A stretch of 64,000 bases of DNA from CAYNBT01 sp964396025 (GCA_964396025.1 CAYNBT010000002.1:62001-126000); one strand, 5' to 3'. Positions 42,676 through 51,166 are shown, counted from the stretch's first letter. Translations and numbers: made by a program. The notes: a model not told the origin generated them from the letters alone.

Positions 42676-43521
42676 ATGGCTTACGAAAAGCAGACTGTTA
42701 TTGTCGGTATTATCTTGGAAGGGCTGAAAAAGCACTTTCCGGGGTATTGTTCTGCTAGCTTGATGGTAGTCCGGGCTGAACAGTTACTTCCTGCGATTGC
42801 GACCGATGCTCAAGCTTGGGCGCTGGTTGCGTACCTCAATATTGAGGCCCGTGAGGAATATCTTCAACTGTTCTGGATTCGCGCAGAGATCGTTCGAGAA
42901 CATGTTCTTGATCCCCATCTTTATCAGCGCGCCCGCACTGCGTATGCTTTGGAAGAGAAGGCATGCAGCCATGCCTATTCTCTTGGGCAGCGTTGTGCTC
43001 ATGCGCGTCGTGCGTACGAAATCTTGCATTCGGTCTATGTGGATCACTTCGCGCGAGAGCGTAAGAAGTCTATGTCCATAGATCGCGCCGAACGTGTTTA
43101 CTTTCGTTTGGTGGGCCAACTCGAGTCGTTGGGTTACGTAGTGGAGTACAAGGAAGACGACTCGGAAATGCTTGGTTTTGCGCGGCGCTGCAATTATCCT
43201 TCCCGTGCTTGGACTGTTGTGGAAAACCTCAACAGCGTAGCGCTGGACTTCTTGCTGAAGACTTATATCCCCAAGAAAATGAAGTGGCTTGAGGGCAATA
43301 TGCCTGAGGGGCAATATGAGCATTTCGAGCGTTCTCTCACGCATTCTCTTGATAAAGCGGAAAACGCTAATCTCAAGGGAGGTGCTCGGGTTAACGCCGC
43401 GTTGGATGTTGTTACTGAGATCCAACGTGAAGTTGAGCGGACTGCTGAGCGGAAAGCTAAAAAGTTAATGCGCCCTCAAACAGAGGCTGCCCGCCGCGCC
43501 CGTCAACTTGAACGCAGTTGA
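42676..43521 (+). CDS. Unknown helical protein, 281 residues
   Basis: No family is recognised. It is soluble and almost entirely helical, rich in Arg, Ala, Glu and Tyr, with a very basic C-terminal tail (AERKAKKLMRPQTEAARRARQ) that could bind nucleic acid. The ribosome site AGGACAGGA lies at 42664-42672. The gene is monocistronic, with its own CCTATAGTG promoter and a strong terminator. The length and helical character resemble the next two genes, but I see no clear sequence identity among them. Confidence 0.6.
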   Translation: MAYEKQTVIVGIILEGLKKHFPGYCSASLMVVRAEQLLPAIATDAQAWALVAYLNIEAREEYLQLFWIRAEIVREHVLDPHLYQRARTAYALEEKACSHAYSLGQRCAHARRAYEILHSVYVDHFARERKKSMSIDRAERVYFRLVGQLESLGYVVEYKEDDSEMLGFARRCNYPSRAWTVVENLNSVALDFLLKTYIPKKMKWLEGNMPEGQYEHFERSLTHSLDKAENANLKGGARVNAALDVVTEIQREVERTAERKAKKLMRPQTEAARRARQLERS

Positions 43522-43557
43522 GTGCAGTAGCCCCAGTAAGAAATAAGTATCGTATTC

Positions 43558-43624
43558 AAAGGTGTATCCAGTGAATAACAAAGCCTTATGGCCTAGTTGA
43601 TTTCACGGGATGCACCTTTTTTGT
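43558..43624 (+). terminator. Terminator of gene 42676
   Basis: A long imperfect stem (AAGGTG.ATCC.GTGAA pairing with TTCAC.GGAT.CACCTT) is followed by a run of T residues. Confidence 0.85.
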
Positions 43625-43735
43625 TTCTGTGCGTCTTTTGCTAGTTTTAAATCCTCACCACCCCTATATTCCAGTGCATCTTGTCGCCTTCAACCTCATA
43701 TACAATCATTGATGTTGATTTAACAATCTAAACCC
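43625..43735. other. Gap with no gene
   Basis: Between the terminator and the next promoter I see no coding sequence or repeat. Confidence 0.5.
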
Positions 43736-43764
43736 TTGACATATGCAGCCCTATAGTATATACT
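43736..43764 (+). promoter_or_regulatory. CCYATAGTR-type promoter of gene 43822
   Basis: Perfect TTGACA (43736-43741), a 17-base spacer and TATACT (43759-43764), preceded by CCTATAGTA. Confidence 0.8.
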
Positions 43765-43821
43765 TGCGGGCAGTTTTACATATCATCATTGTCGGTTAAT
43801 TCAATTGGTGGAGGAAATCAC

Positions 43822-44760
43822 ATGTCTCACTCTCAAATCAGTGTCAAGTATCCGTACCAGGCCGAACAGTTGGAGAAAGCTCTAGTTGGTCTGGAGCGTA
43901 ACTTAGGAATTGGTTCCGACCATCCGGAAGTTGCGCAGATCCTGCGGGCGTTCAACAAAGCTGTCAGTGCTCGTGAGGCTGACCTTGTTGTGAACGGAGC
44001 CTTGGAGTTCTCGATTGCTCGTTTCAGCCTTGAGGCAGCCATTGCTACTGTGTGGCTACGCACAACGATGGGATGGCCTTTGGCAGGAGTTGCCGACCAT
44101 TTGACAGCGGCCCAGGATCCGGAAACCCCGTTAGGGAAACGGAATTGGAACGCTGTTAAGGCTTGGCAGGTTTGCAATGATCTGTACGATCAGGTGCGGT
44201 ATGCCTTGCCTGAGGTGCGTCGTCGTATGGAAGTGTATGAGAAACTACTCGCGTTTTTCTCTGAGTGGAATCTCACCATTGATCGTTGGACGCTGGATCG
44301 GCTTCAGAATCTCGTTGACGCAGGCCGGCAAAATCTGGACCTTGGCATTATCAACCAAGCCATTGACGAGTTGAACGTGTGCACGTCAGAGATGCTGTAC
44401 GCGTTCGTTGAGTCCTGGTTCATTGATTTCTTCAAGGATACTCGTGCGGTGGAGGTTTTCAAGCTGGCGCATGAGGAATACATTGGATTTTTGGCCGAAG
44501 TCGCGGAAGGTTCTGACCTTGTGGAGCGTGTGAGAGAGTGCAAGAAGTTTTTTAAACGCACTCACGCACTAAATCAGCGCCGTGAGGCGGAACTGCGCCG
44601 GGTGGCTCGTCCTCAACCACAGCCACAGAGCTATGATTACTTTGGTGCGGGAGCACAGGGTAATGGACATAGCAATGGCAAGGGCAAGGGTAAAAAGAAG
44701 GCGAACCAATGGAAAGCTGAGAAAACCCGCGCTTCTCAACGGCTGGCACAGTGGCAATAG
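43822..44760 (+). CDS. Unknown helical protein with basic glycine-rich tail, 312 residues
   Basis: The start at 43822 is set by GGAGG at 43809-43813; an earlier frame start at 43789 would lack a ribosome site. Residues 1-255 are helical and soluble. The tail (about 258-312) runs PQPQPQSYDYFGAGAQ, then GNGHSNGKGKGKKK, a Gly/Lys-rich stretch that resembles RNA- or DNA-binding tails. No catalytic motif is recognised. Two 60-base rows counted by hand (44041 and 44281) give 33 and 35 G+C, far above most core rows. Confidence 0.6.
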   Translation: MSHSQISVKYPYQAEQLEKALVGLERNLGIGSDHPEVAQILRAFNKAVSAREADLVVNGALEFSIARFSLEAAIATVWLRTTMGWPLAGVADHLTAAQDPETPLGKRNWNAVKAWQVCNDLYDQVRYALPEVRRRMEVYEKLLAFFSEWNLTIDRWTLDRLQNLVDAGRQNLDLGIINQAIDELNVCTSEMLYAFVESWFIDFFKDTRAVEVFKLAHEEYIGFLAEVAEGSDLVERVRECKKFFKRTHALNQRREAELRRVARPQPQPQSYDYFGAGAQGNGHSNGKGKGKKKANQWKAEKTRASQRLAQWQ

Positions 44761-44783
44761 CGCTTGACTGAAAGATCTCTAGC

Positions 44784-44829
44784 AAACACGGTACAAAAGG
44801 TAACAAACCCTTAGTACCGTGTTTTTTTT
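44784..44829 (+). terminator. Terminator of gene 43822
   Basis: Perfect 11-base arms AAACACGGTAC and GTACCGTGTTT, an inner AAGG/CCTT pair, then eight T residues. Confidence 0.9.
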
Positions 44830-44847
44830 GCCTTAAAACAGCATATA

Positions 44848-44876
44848 TTGCCAAATCAAGCCCCATAGTGTAAAAT
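44848..44876 (+). promoter_or_regulatory. CCYATAGTR-type promoter of gene 44926
   Basis: TTGCCA (44848-44853), a 17-base spacer and TAAAAT (44871-44876), preceded by CCCATAGTG. Confidence 0.7.
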
Positions 44877-44925
44877 TCGTGAATATTTCTTACCGTGTCT
44901 GTATAAATACTGGAGACGAAACATC

Positions 44926-45651
44926 ATGATAGATGGCACAATCGTTAGACGTTATGGAAAGATACGCAATTTGTTTGAAGCTCGGCAGCAATTTGCTGAC
45001 TTGCGCACACGTTTTGCGTTCTTGCTGGAAGATCCTCTTCTGGCCGAAAAGGTTGAGATTCTTTCAATGTGTATGGCCGAATCAGACCTTGATCAGAACC
45101 CCGCGCGTTGTTTGGGCTATGCCTGCCAAACCTTAGCAAAGTTGGCCGATATCATCATCTGGCAACTTTACTTAGGTGTGGAGGAGTTGCTCGAGAAAGA
45201 TCGTTTACTGTGTCTCACGGCGCAAGCGGTTACCTCTTTTGAGGAAGTACAAGATGAGGCTCGTGAGTACCTAAAAGATGCCGCAGACATGACTTGCGAG
45301 TTTGGAGCATCTGCCAGGCTAGCTTGTGCTGAAAAGGCAATGGATATTGTTTCCGGATTTCATTCGGAGCTTATGCTCTATGTGGCAAATCCCCGAAACA
45401 TGCCGCAGGATACGCCTTTTGATCGCATGTTAACGGAAGTGCGGGAAGTGCCGAAGGTTACCACGTGGGTTATGCTCAAACCCCGGGGTCGTGCTCTTCG
45501 TGCTCGGGTTCGCGCAAGAAGTGGAATCATCTACCGGCACGTTGTGGCAGATGCACTTCTGCAGGCACCTCAAGTTCCTGAGCCTCCACCGCTGGATGAA
45601 ATTGCCAGACTGTTCGCTGGGGCCAAAAGCATGAGCTACGCTTACGCCTAA
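44926..45651 (+). CDS. Unknown helical protein, 241 residues
   Basis: No family is recognised. It is soluble and helical. A basic segment (LKPRGRALRARVRARSG, about 184-200) and a proline-rich stretch (QVPEPPPLDE) lie near the C-terminus. The ribosome site CTGGAGACG lies at 44909-44917. It is the fourth one-gene unit in the GC-rich block and shares the promoter element of the other three. Its acidic-helix then basic-segment layout resembles genes 42676 and 43822 in outline only. Confidence 0.6.
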   Translation: MIDGTIVRRYGKIRNLFEARQQFADLRTRFAFLLEDPLLAEKVEILSMCMAESDLDQNPARCLGYACQTLAKLADIIIWQLYLGVEELLEKDRLLCLTAQAVTSFEEVQDEAREYLKDAADMTCEFGASARLACAEKAMDIVSGFHSELMLYVANPRNMPQDTPFDRMLTEVREVPKVTTWVMLKPRGRALRARVRARSGIIYRHVVADALLQAPQVPEPPPLDEIARLFAGAKSMSYAYA

Positions 45652-45658
45652 CCCTTAC

Positions 45659-45706
45659 GCATACCACCTACAGACATCAAATCTGTTTGTGGTATGCATT
45701 TTTTTT
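45659..45706 (+). terminator. Terminator of gene 44926
   Basis: Arms GCATACCAC and GTGGTATGC, an inner ACAGA/TCTGT helix, then a run of T residues. Confidence 0.9.
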
Positions 45707-45751
45707 GCCTTTTTTGGTCTTTGGCATGATGTAGATTACCGCAAACCGTTT

Positions 45752-45780
45752 TTGCTTAAGGTTTGCCCACTGTGTATAAT
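45752..45780 (+). promoter_or_regulatory. Promoter of the pseudo-M50 operon
   Basis: TTGCTT (45752-45757), a 17-base spacer and perfect TATAAT (45775-45780). The bases before the -10 box are CCCACTGTG, a divergent relative of the CCYATAGTR element. Confidence 0.65.
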
Positions 45781-45804
45781 CACAAAAAAACAAAGGAGGA
45801 TGCT

Positions 45805-46395
45805 ATGTTTGCAGTTATACTGCTCTACGCAGCTTTTTGGATTTTCTCTCTTTTATGGGTTATTGGGGCGTTTTTGTACGCAAAGGCCCTTGGCATTGGG
45901 GTGCAGAAATTCGGTTTTGGAGGGATTGCTGACCGCCTTACTATCAAGAAGACTGAAGTTGCAGGATATGGCTTTGAGATTGGTTGGGGGTTTTTGCCCT
46001 TCGTTACGCTTGTTTCACCTCCAGATAATATGTCATTGAAGCAAGTCTTGATTAGGGGTTTTGCTCCCATTGTGCAGCTGCTGTTTGTGATCATGGTTTA
46101 TATGATTTTTGTGCTAAGTCCCAAAGATTTTGTGGAAACCACAAGTTTGTTGTTTGCGGATGACTTTCCTTCCGCGGATTCATCAAATTCCGAGCCGGTT
46201 CCCGATTCGGTGCAGGCAGTTGTTGACGATGTTATTTCTGAGTACGGATTCATAAGAGGAAATCTTGCTGTTACTGCAGGGTTTCTTTTTGTTGTAATAT
46301 TGATCGCCGTACCTGTAGCCGTAACGTTCTCGGCAATCGTTTTCATAGATGCCTCGGGAGAAAAGCTGGACAAAAAACTTGGGAAAAAAGGGTAA
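45805..46395 (+). CDS. M50-like membrane protein lacking zinc ligands (1)
   Basis: AAGGAGG at 45793-45799 sets the ATG at 45805. The 196-residue protein has three or four membrane helices. Helix 1 and its flank (GAFLYAKALGIGVQKFGFG) align with the RseP-type site-2 protease segment 'HExGHFxxAKxxGIxVxxFxiG', and the next strand (IKKTEVAGYGFEIGWGFLP) matches the family's 'TEY.i...PlGG'. But the HExxH position reads WVIGA, so it cannot bind zinc there, and no LDG motif follows. A charged outer loop (about 105-145) precedes the last helix. It is probably a non-catalytic M50 homologue; the next gene is its paralogue. Confidence 0.6.
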   Translation: MFAVILLYAAFWIFSLLWVIGAFLYAKALGIGVQKFGFGGIADRLTIKKTEVAGYGFEIGWGFLPFVTLVSPPDNMSLKQVLIRGFAPIVQLLFVIMVYMIFVLSPKDFVETTSLLFADDFPSADSSNSEPVPDSVQAVVDDVISEYGFIRGNLAVTAGFLFVVILIAVPVAVTFSAIVFIDASGEKLDKKLGKKG

Positions 46396-46416
46396 AAACT
46401 ATTTACGGAGGTTTTC

Positions 46417-47097
46417 ATGCCTGCAATTGCTGTACTTTATGTTTCTTTGTGGATCGTTTTCTTTGTTCGCGTAGTAGTTGCCTATGCATATGCCAAGTGG
46501 TTTGGTCTTGAGGTACTATGTGTGGGTTTGGCCGGTCCGGGACCAGAACTGCTTTTCAAGAGATTTCAGTACAAAGGGCATAATCTTATCTTTGGTGGAT
46601 TATTCGTGCCATATATTGAGCTTGAGCATATGAATCCATCGTGGAACGGCAAGAAGATGCTAAAATTCGCCCTACTACCTCTAGTACTGCTGCTGGCGCT
46701 TTTACTCTTGTATTTAGCCTTTGCACGTGTGTCTAACGAGACTTTTGGCGTATTTGGTATTCCTCTTGAGGGTTATCTTTATGTTGACGATATTGTGTCG
46801 TTAGATGCCGGCATGTCGTTTCAGGAGATTATCAACCAGCTTGTTGCTGAACACGGTATAGTACGAGGCTTTTTGGATTCGCTCACGTTTCTGTTTCTTC
46901 TGCATGTTTCGGTGGGTATTGCTGACGGGCTTGTGGATTTTGTACAGTTGCTTGTCACAGCTCTCCGAATGCGCTCAATGGCTACTAGATATAAGGATCG
47001 TTTTGTTCTAGCTAAGGAAAACATATCTTTTGCCAATGGCTATATACTTTATGCAGTCGTGGCAGTTGTGATGCTTGTTACCTTGACTTCTAACTAA
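46417..47097 (+). CDS. M50-like membrane protein lacking zinc ligands (2)
   Basis: The 226-residue protein has the same topology as its upstream neighbour: helix 1 ends AYAYAKWFGLEVLCVGLAGP, again the RseP-like segment, with RVVVA in place of HExxH. The later EHGIVRGFLDSLTFLFLL corresponds to EYGFIRGNLAVTAGFLFVV of the first protein, so they are paralogues. An ACGGAGG site at 46403-46409 precedes the ATG. Only 21 bases separate the two genes. The pair converges with an intact M50 protease gene, which suggests a common pathway. Confidence 0.6.
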   Translation: MPAIAVLYVSLWIVFFVRVVVAYAYAKWFGLEVLCVGLAGPGPELLFKRFQYKGHNLIFGGLFVPYIELEHMNPSWNGKKMLKFALLPLVLLLALLLLYLAFARVSNETFGVFGIPLEGYLYVDDIVSLDAGMSFQEIINQLVAEHGIVRGFLDSLTFLFLLHVSVGIADGLVDFVQLLVTALRMRSMATRYKDRFVLAKENISFANGYILYAVVAVVMLVTLTSN

Positions 47098-47108
47098 ACT
47101 GACCAAAA

Positions 47109-47145
47109 AAAGGCATAGCTTTCAAAACCTGAACGCTATGCCTTT
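47109..47145. terminator. Bidirectional terminator between the M50-like genes
   Basis: Perfect 11-base arms AAAGGCATAGC and GCTATGCCTTT with A-rich and T-rich flanks, placed between convergent genes. Confidence 0.85.
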
Positions 47146-47158
47146 AAATTTTTCTCCA

Positions 47159-48010
47159 TCACATATTCGCGAATACTATGATAGATGTAACCATAATGCT
47201 AGTGAGAATCGCTAGCCAAAAAAGGTACATGCCAATTGCTTTTGGAGCCTGTTGCCTGGTGAGTCTCTTCGCAGGAACACACGTTGTTTCGCTGTTTCCT
47301 AAGCCGAACTTTGAAAATGCTCTTTCTGCTAATTTGGCCATCAAAGTCATCATAAGTGTGAGCACAATGGGAATCACCAATGCTCTCTTGTCTGGAATCT
47401 TCAGGGCGATACCCGCCAGCATAGTGATAGTGATTGCTGACATTATGTTTCTTGCTGTTTTGTGGCTGACCCATGCCTGCAGAATTACTTTGACGATTCC
47501 ACCACCATCTAGTGGAATTAATGGTAATAGGTTTAGCCAGTTAACACCTGCCCATACACATGCCATAAGTACCATATGAGGTGAGTCTTGCCACACACCA
47601 ACAATCAATAGCGGTAAAGCTACGAGTCCAGAGGCTGGTCCTGCGAGTCCCGTTGGAATCATCGCCTGAGCATCTAGTTCCCTATCTGTGACCATAAAAC
47701 CACCGATTGGCGGAAGCAGCAACCCAAACACCTTTGCCCCGTGTTGTCTCATTAATGCTAGGTGAGAGAGTTCGTGCACCCAGATAAGTAGTGCCAAGAA
47801 CCCCATGACCTCAATGTTTGCATAATCTTTGACAAAAGCTAGCTCTGGTATGCTGAGGAACTCCAGAAGCAGATGCACTGCCAATGTGGAAGCAATCACT
47901 GAAAATATGAGTAAAGATATGTGCCCAACTACAAATGAAAAAAGATTATCGTCTTTTCCACCTCGAATAAACATTCTTCTGAAAGACGTTTGGATCTCTG
48001 TTGCTAACAT
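47159..48010 (-). CDS. M50 site-2 protease-like zinc metalloprotease
   Basis: This membrane protease cleaves within the bilayer. The zinc motif HELSH (H79, E80, H83) lies in a helix, and NWLNLLPLIPLDGG near 157-170 supplies the third ligand (D168). About six hydrophobic segments are visible. There is no PDZ domain, so it belongs to the minimal type rather than RseP. It starts at 48010 after AGGAGC. Its own promoter lies at 48079-48052. Next to it on the other strand are two M50-like proteins without zinc ligands. Confidence 0.85.
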   Translation of the reverse strand: MLATEIQTSFRRMFIRGGKDDNLFSFVVGHISLLIFSVIASTLAVHLLLEFLSIPELAFVKDYANIEVMGFLALLIWVHELSHLALMRQHGAKVFGLLLPPIGGFMVTDRELDAQAMIPTGLAGPASGLVALPLLIVGVWQDSPHMVLMACVWAGVNWLNLLPLIPLDGGGIVKVILQAWVSHKTARNIMSAITITMLAGIALKIPDKRALVIPIVLTLMMTLMAKLAERAFSKFGLGNSETTCVPAKRLTRQQAPKAIGMYLFWLAILTSIMVTSIIVFANM

Positions 48011-48051
48011 GTCCCGCTCCTATAAAAGTATTTGCCAATAAGATTCCCCGT

Positions 48052-48079
48052 ATTGTACCTATAGTTTTTACAATGTCAA
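48052..48079 (-). promoter_or_regulatory. Promoter of the M50 protease gene
   Basis: On the minus strand: TTGACA (48079-48074), a 16-base spacer and TACAAT (48057-48052). CTATAGG precedes the -10 box, similar to but one base shorter than the CCYATAGTR element. Confidence 0.65.
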
Positions 48080-48089
48080 TTCAAGAGGA

Positions 48090-50159
48090 TTATTCGTAAC
48101 GTAGGGCGTCTAGGGCAGAAATCTTCTTTGAGCGTCGTGCCGGGAAAATTCCCGTGAACATACCAACTACAAAGGACAAAATAACGATCACTAGAGTAAA
48201 AGAGGGTGGGATATAAGCGATGTCCACAAAACCCTGCCCTCCCAGAACCGAAAAGAATGTAAGAACAAGACTTACCAACTTACCTCCAATAAAACCAATG
48301 AGCAATCCTGCCATACCTGCGCAAAAACCCATGATCATGGATTCGGTCAAAAACAACTCTTGCACTTCTGCTGTGGTCATACCCATAGCCTTCATTAACC
48401 CCACTTCTCTAGAGCGTTCAAGCAACGATATTGTGAGGGTATTAAACATTCCCAGCGAGGCGACTCCTAACGCGATCATTCCCATAATTCCTAAGACAAA
48501 TCTTAATGTTGCGAACAAGTTGGTGATTTGTTCCACTGTATCAGCTACCGATTGCGTGTTTAATCCTGCCGCTTCAATTTGCTTTCTGATAGTACCTAAT
48601 GCTTCTTGTTCTTTGGCCAACACTTTTAGCTGTGAGAATTTGGTAATGCCCAATGATCTTAAGTCTACAAAAGCCACATAAAAGACCGGGGTGCTGTCGT
48701 CTGGTGTTACTCCTATAATCTCATATTCTTCCGGCTCTGATTCCACGCGCTGAGTTGTATTGGCCATAAGTTGTGTAGGCACAACAAAGGAAGTCTTAAA
48801 AGTTGTTCCTACTGCTTTGGTTTCTTCTATCCCAAGAATCTTTAGCATGGCTCTATTAACCACCGCTTTTTTTACAGAAGTTGAGGCAAGCATTGTTTTT
48901 TTGACGTTTTCAGAGCCTGATGCCGAAGATTCTTCCACTACCTGAACCCACTCTCCATCCTCAATCACGATGCTACCCGTAGTTTCTCGTGTATCTGTTT
49001 CGGCCAAGACGCTTGGTTTTTTTGGGTCGTATGCGGTGAGGTTTACTTCGGCCATATAGCCTTCTTTTTGTGCCTGTGCCTCATTGTTATCCCTTTGTAC
49101 TAAGTATTCTCCATCTATACAGTCTGATTTTTTGTCGTCGCATTCTTGCTTATCCCATAAATAGACTGTTGCCTTTACCCACTTTCCAAAATATTCGCCA
49201 GCTTCGTTTTTTGCAAATTTTCCGTTTGTGTTGTCTGAGATATAAGTAGCTCCCACAACTTCCATACCGGTTTGAGTACCTTCCATTCTTTTTGTGTAAC
49301 CCAGTAGCTGTGCACTCGGGTTGGGTCCTGCGCGAACTCGAATCCATTCGTTAGGATGTATTTTTACTACCACTTTACCCAGTTCTTCGTTAATTTTGAG
49401 GTTGATGCTTGTGGCGCCTGCAACTTCTTGTGATGGTGTGTTTGCAGCTTCCTTATTTTCTTTGGAAGGTTTGACTGAGATATCGTTACTGTCAAATATT
49501 TTGCCCTGCACAGGCTTAATGGCCGATTTTTCCAGATAGCCAGTGGTTACACCATAAACTGCCATATCTGATACAGAATTTTTATAATTCACCCTACCTA
49601 CAACCGCAATTAATGGATATACCTCTTCGACGTTGGTGTAACTTTTTATATCAGACATGGTCTTGTCATCGATAGTTATGCGCGAACCTGCTTGGGCGGC
49701 TACATCTGTTTGCCTAAGTTCATCTAATCTTGCCACACGCGATATGACGAGCCTTTGCAATCCATAACCCAACGATACCAAAAATACAATTGCCCCTATG
49801 CCTATAGATACACCTCCAATTGTTATAAGTGTACGAACCTTTTTTACTTGCATATTTCTTATTGCAAGCTGAATAAGATCCAACTTTGAGATAGTCTCTC
49901 CTGTATGCTGATCAAGTTTTCCAGCCAATGTGAGATACATTCTGGAATACCCGCCCTGAATTCTACTTAACCAGACTTTAGGAATAAATGTGAATTTGTG
50001 AAGTCGATGCACCACTACCGTGTTGATAACGTATAGAAATATCAGTAAATTAAAAGCCAAAAATTCGTTTGCAAAGTACTTTGCAAAACTGATCGCCTCG
50101 TGCAGTTTTTGGATAAAAACGGTGATAAGTTGTTTAACGCGGATCACTATATTTATCAT
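48090..50159 (-). CDS. MacB-like ABC permease with SH3-like insertion
   Basis: The 689-residue protein has an N-terminal extension with a hydrophobic stretch (about 30-55), then a MacB/FtsX-type permease: helix 1 near 110-135, a large extracytoplasmic domain, and three C-terminal helices (about 570-680) ending in GIFPARRSKKISALDALRYE, the MacB signature. The outer domain (about 265-440) is interrupted by an SH3b-like segment (NEWIRVRAGPNPSAQLLGY ... GKWVKATVYLW) not usual in MacB. The start overlaps the ATPase stop (ATGA). It probably exports a peptide, lipoprotein or drug, or acts as a mechanotransmitter. Confidence 0.8.
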   Translation of the reverse strand: MINIVIRVKQLITVFIQKLHEAISFAKYFANEFLAFNLLIFLYVINTVVVHRLHKFTFIPKVWLSRIQGGYSRMYLTLAGKLDQHTGETISKLDLIQLAIRNMQVKKVRTLITIGGVSIGIGAIVFLVSLGYGLQRLVISRVARLDELRQTDVAAQAGSRITIDDKTMSDIKSYTNVEEVYPLIAVVGRVNYKNSVSDMAVYGVTTGYLEKSAIKPVQGKIFDSNDISVKPSKENKEAANTPSQEVAGATSINLKINEELGKVVVKIHPNEWIRVRAGPNPSAQLLGYTKRMEGTQTGMEVVGATYISDNTNGKFAKNEAGEYFGKWVKATVYLWDKQECDDKKSDCIDGEYLVQRDNNEAQAQKEGYMAEVNLTAYDPKKPSVLAETDTRETTGSIVIEDGEWVQVVEESSASGSENVKKTMLASTSVKKAVVNRAMLKILGIEETKAVGTTFKTSFVVPTQLMANTTQRVESEPEEYEIIGVTPDDSTPVFYVAFVDLRSLGITKFSQLKVLAKEQEALGTIRKQIEAAGLNTQSVADTVEQITNLFATLRFVLGIMGMIALGVASLGMFNTLTISLLERSREVGLMKAMGMTTAEVQELFLTESMIMGFCAGMAGLLIGFIGGKLVSLVLTFFSVLGGQGFVDIAYIPPSFTLVIVILSFVVGMFTGIFPARRSKKISALDALRYE

Positions 50160-51166
50160 ATTGCCTTGACCTCAGGTTTTTTTCTAACAAACATGCGTTT
50201 ATGGTTTTTTGGCGCTACTGTTTTTGCTGATTCTAACGGTGTGGTTTCGGTGGGGGAAGCTGTGGCAACTTGTTGTACATCAACCTTAACTTCTGGTGCA
50301 ACATCCTTTGTCATTGGCTCGTTAGGAGCCGGCGGCGTCTGTGTTTCTTGTGGTTTGGAGTCGTTAGATTGTGCAGGTCCCATTGGATTGAAAGATGCTT
50401 TTGTTTCATATTCTGTTACAAGTTTTTCGCCGCGTTTTGTATTAATGGTGCCCTCAAACTTTTTCTTATCTTCGCCTGAGATTGTTTCTACCACTTTGCC
50501 GTCAAATATTCTTACTGCAGTTTTAGCATACTTAAGATACTCAAGGTCGTGCGTGACCATTAGGATAGTTTTCCCTTCATCGTTCAATTTTAGCAGCAGT
50601 TTCATTAGTTCTTGGCCGCTTTCAAAATCCAAATTTCCAGTTGGTTCGTCTGCAATTATGATTTCGGGATCCGTTACCAAAGCTCGTGCCAATGCAATCT
50701 TTTGTTGTTGCCCTCCGGAGAGTTCGGTAGGGAAGTAATTGACCCAGTTGCTCATTTGCATCTGTAAGATAGAATGCCAAGCTTTTTTTATAGCCTCGCC
50801 TTTTTCCATTCCAAGTAATGAAAGTGGAAACGCCACATTTTCTACCACACTCAATGATTTAATCCAGTTTGGTTGTTGGTAAACCATGCCTACATGTTTC
50901 TTTCTAAATCCGGAGCGCGCATCTTCGTTTGGCATTGCGTATAAATCTGTGTCGAGACAGTAAACCTTGCCTGATGTGGGAACTTCCAAACCTAATATCA
51001 TGTGCAGGAGAGTTGATTTTCCTGAACCAGAGGGTCCAATGATAACTGCGAAATCCCCTTTGTGAATCTCAAAGTTGATGCCTTTTATGACCTGAATTTG
51101 TTGGTCGCCAACCTTGTATGATTTAAAAAGATCTTGTGTTTTTATTACTACAGGAAGATTATCCAT
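50156..51166 (-). CDS. ABC transporter ATPase (LolD/MacB type) with acidic-basic C-terminal tail
   Basis: Walker A GPSGSGKST lies near 39-47, the signature LSGGQQQKIALARA near 144-157, and Walker B IIADEPTGNLD near 163-173. The domain ends near residue 230; about 100 extra residues follow, rich in Pro, Ala, Thr and Glu and ending in a basic patch (NHKRMFVRKK). The start at 51166 follows the giant gene's stop after one base, and the permease overlaps its own stop, so the three genes 57038-48090 read as one transcript. Confidence 0.9.
   Translation of the reverse strand: MDNLPVVIKTQDLFKSYKVGDQQIQVIKGINFEIHKGDFAVIIGPSGSGKSTLLHMILGLEVPTSGKVYCLDTDLYAMPNEDARSGFRKKHVGMVYQQPNWIKSLSVVENVAFPLSLLGMEKGEAIKKAWHSILQMQMSNWVNYFPTELSGGQQQKIALARALVTDPEIIIADEPTGNLDFESGQELMKLLLKLNDEGKTILMVTHDLEYLKYAKTAVRIFDGKVVETISGEDKKKFEGTINTKRGEKLVTEYETKASFNPMGPAQSNDSKPQETQTPPAPNEPMTKDVAPEVKVDVQQVATASPTETTPLESAKTVAPKNHKRMFVRKKPEVKAI

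Noticed and set aside
42784..43425. A 213-codon minus-strand open frame opposite gene 42676.
   Set aside because: It is a by-product of GC-rich codon structure; the plus-strand gene has a promoter, ribosome site and terminator.
32016..48010. The accessory island as an integrated plasmid or transposon.
   Set aside because: I found no transposase, integrase, terminal repeats or target duplication, and core genes such as murF are interspersed.
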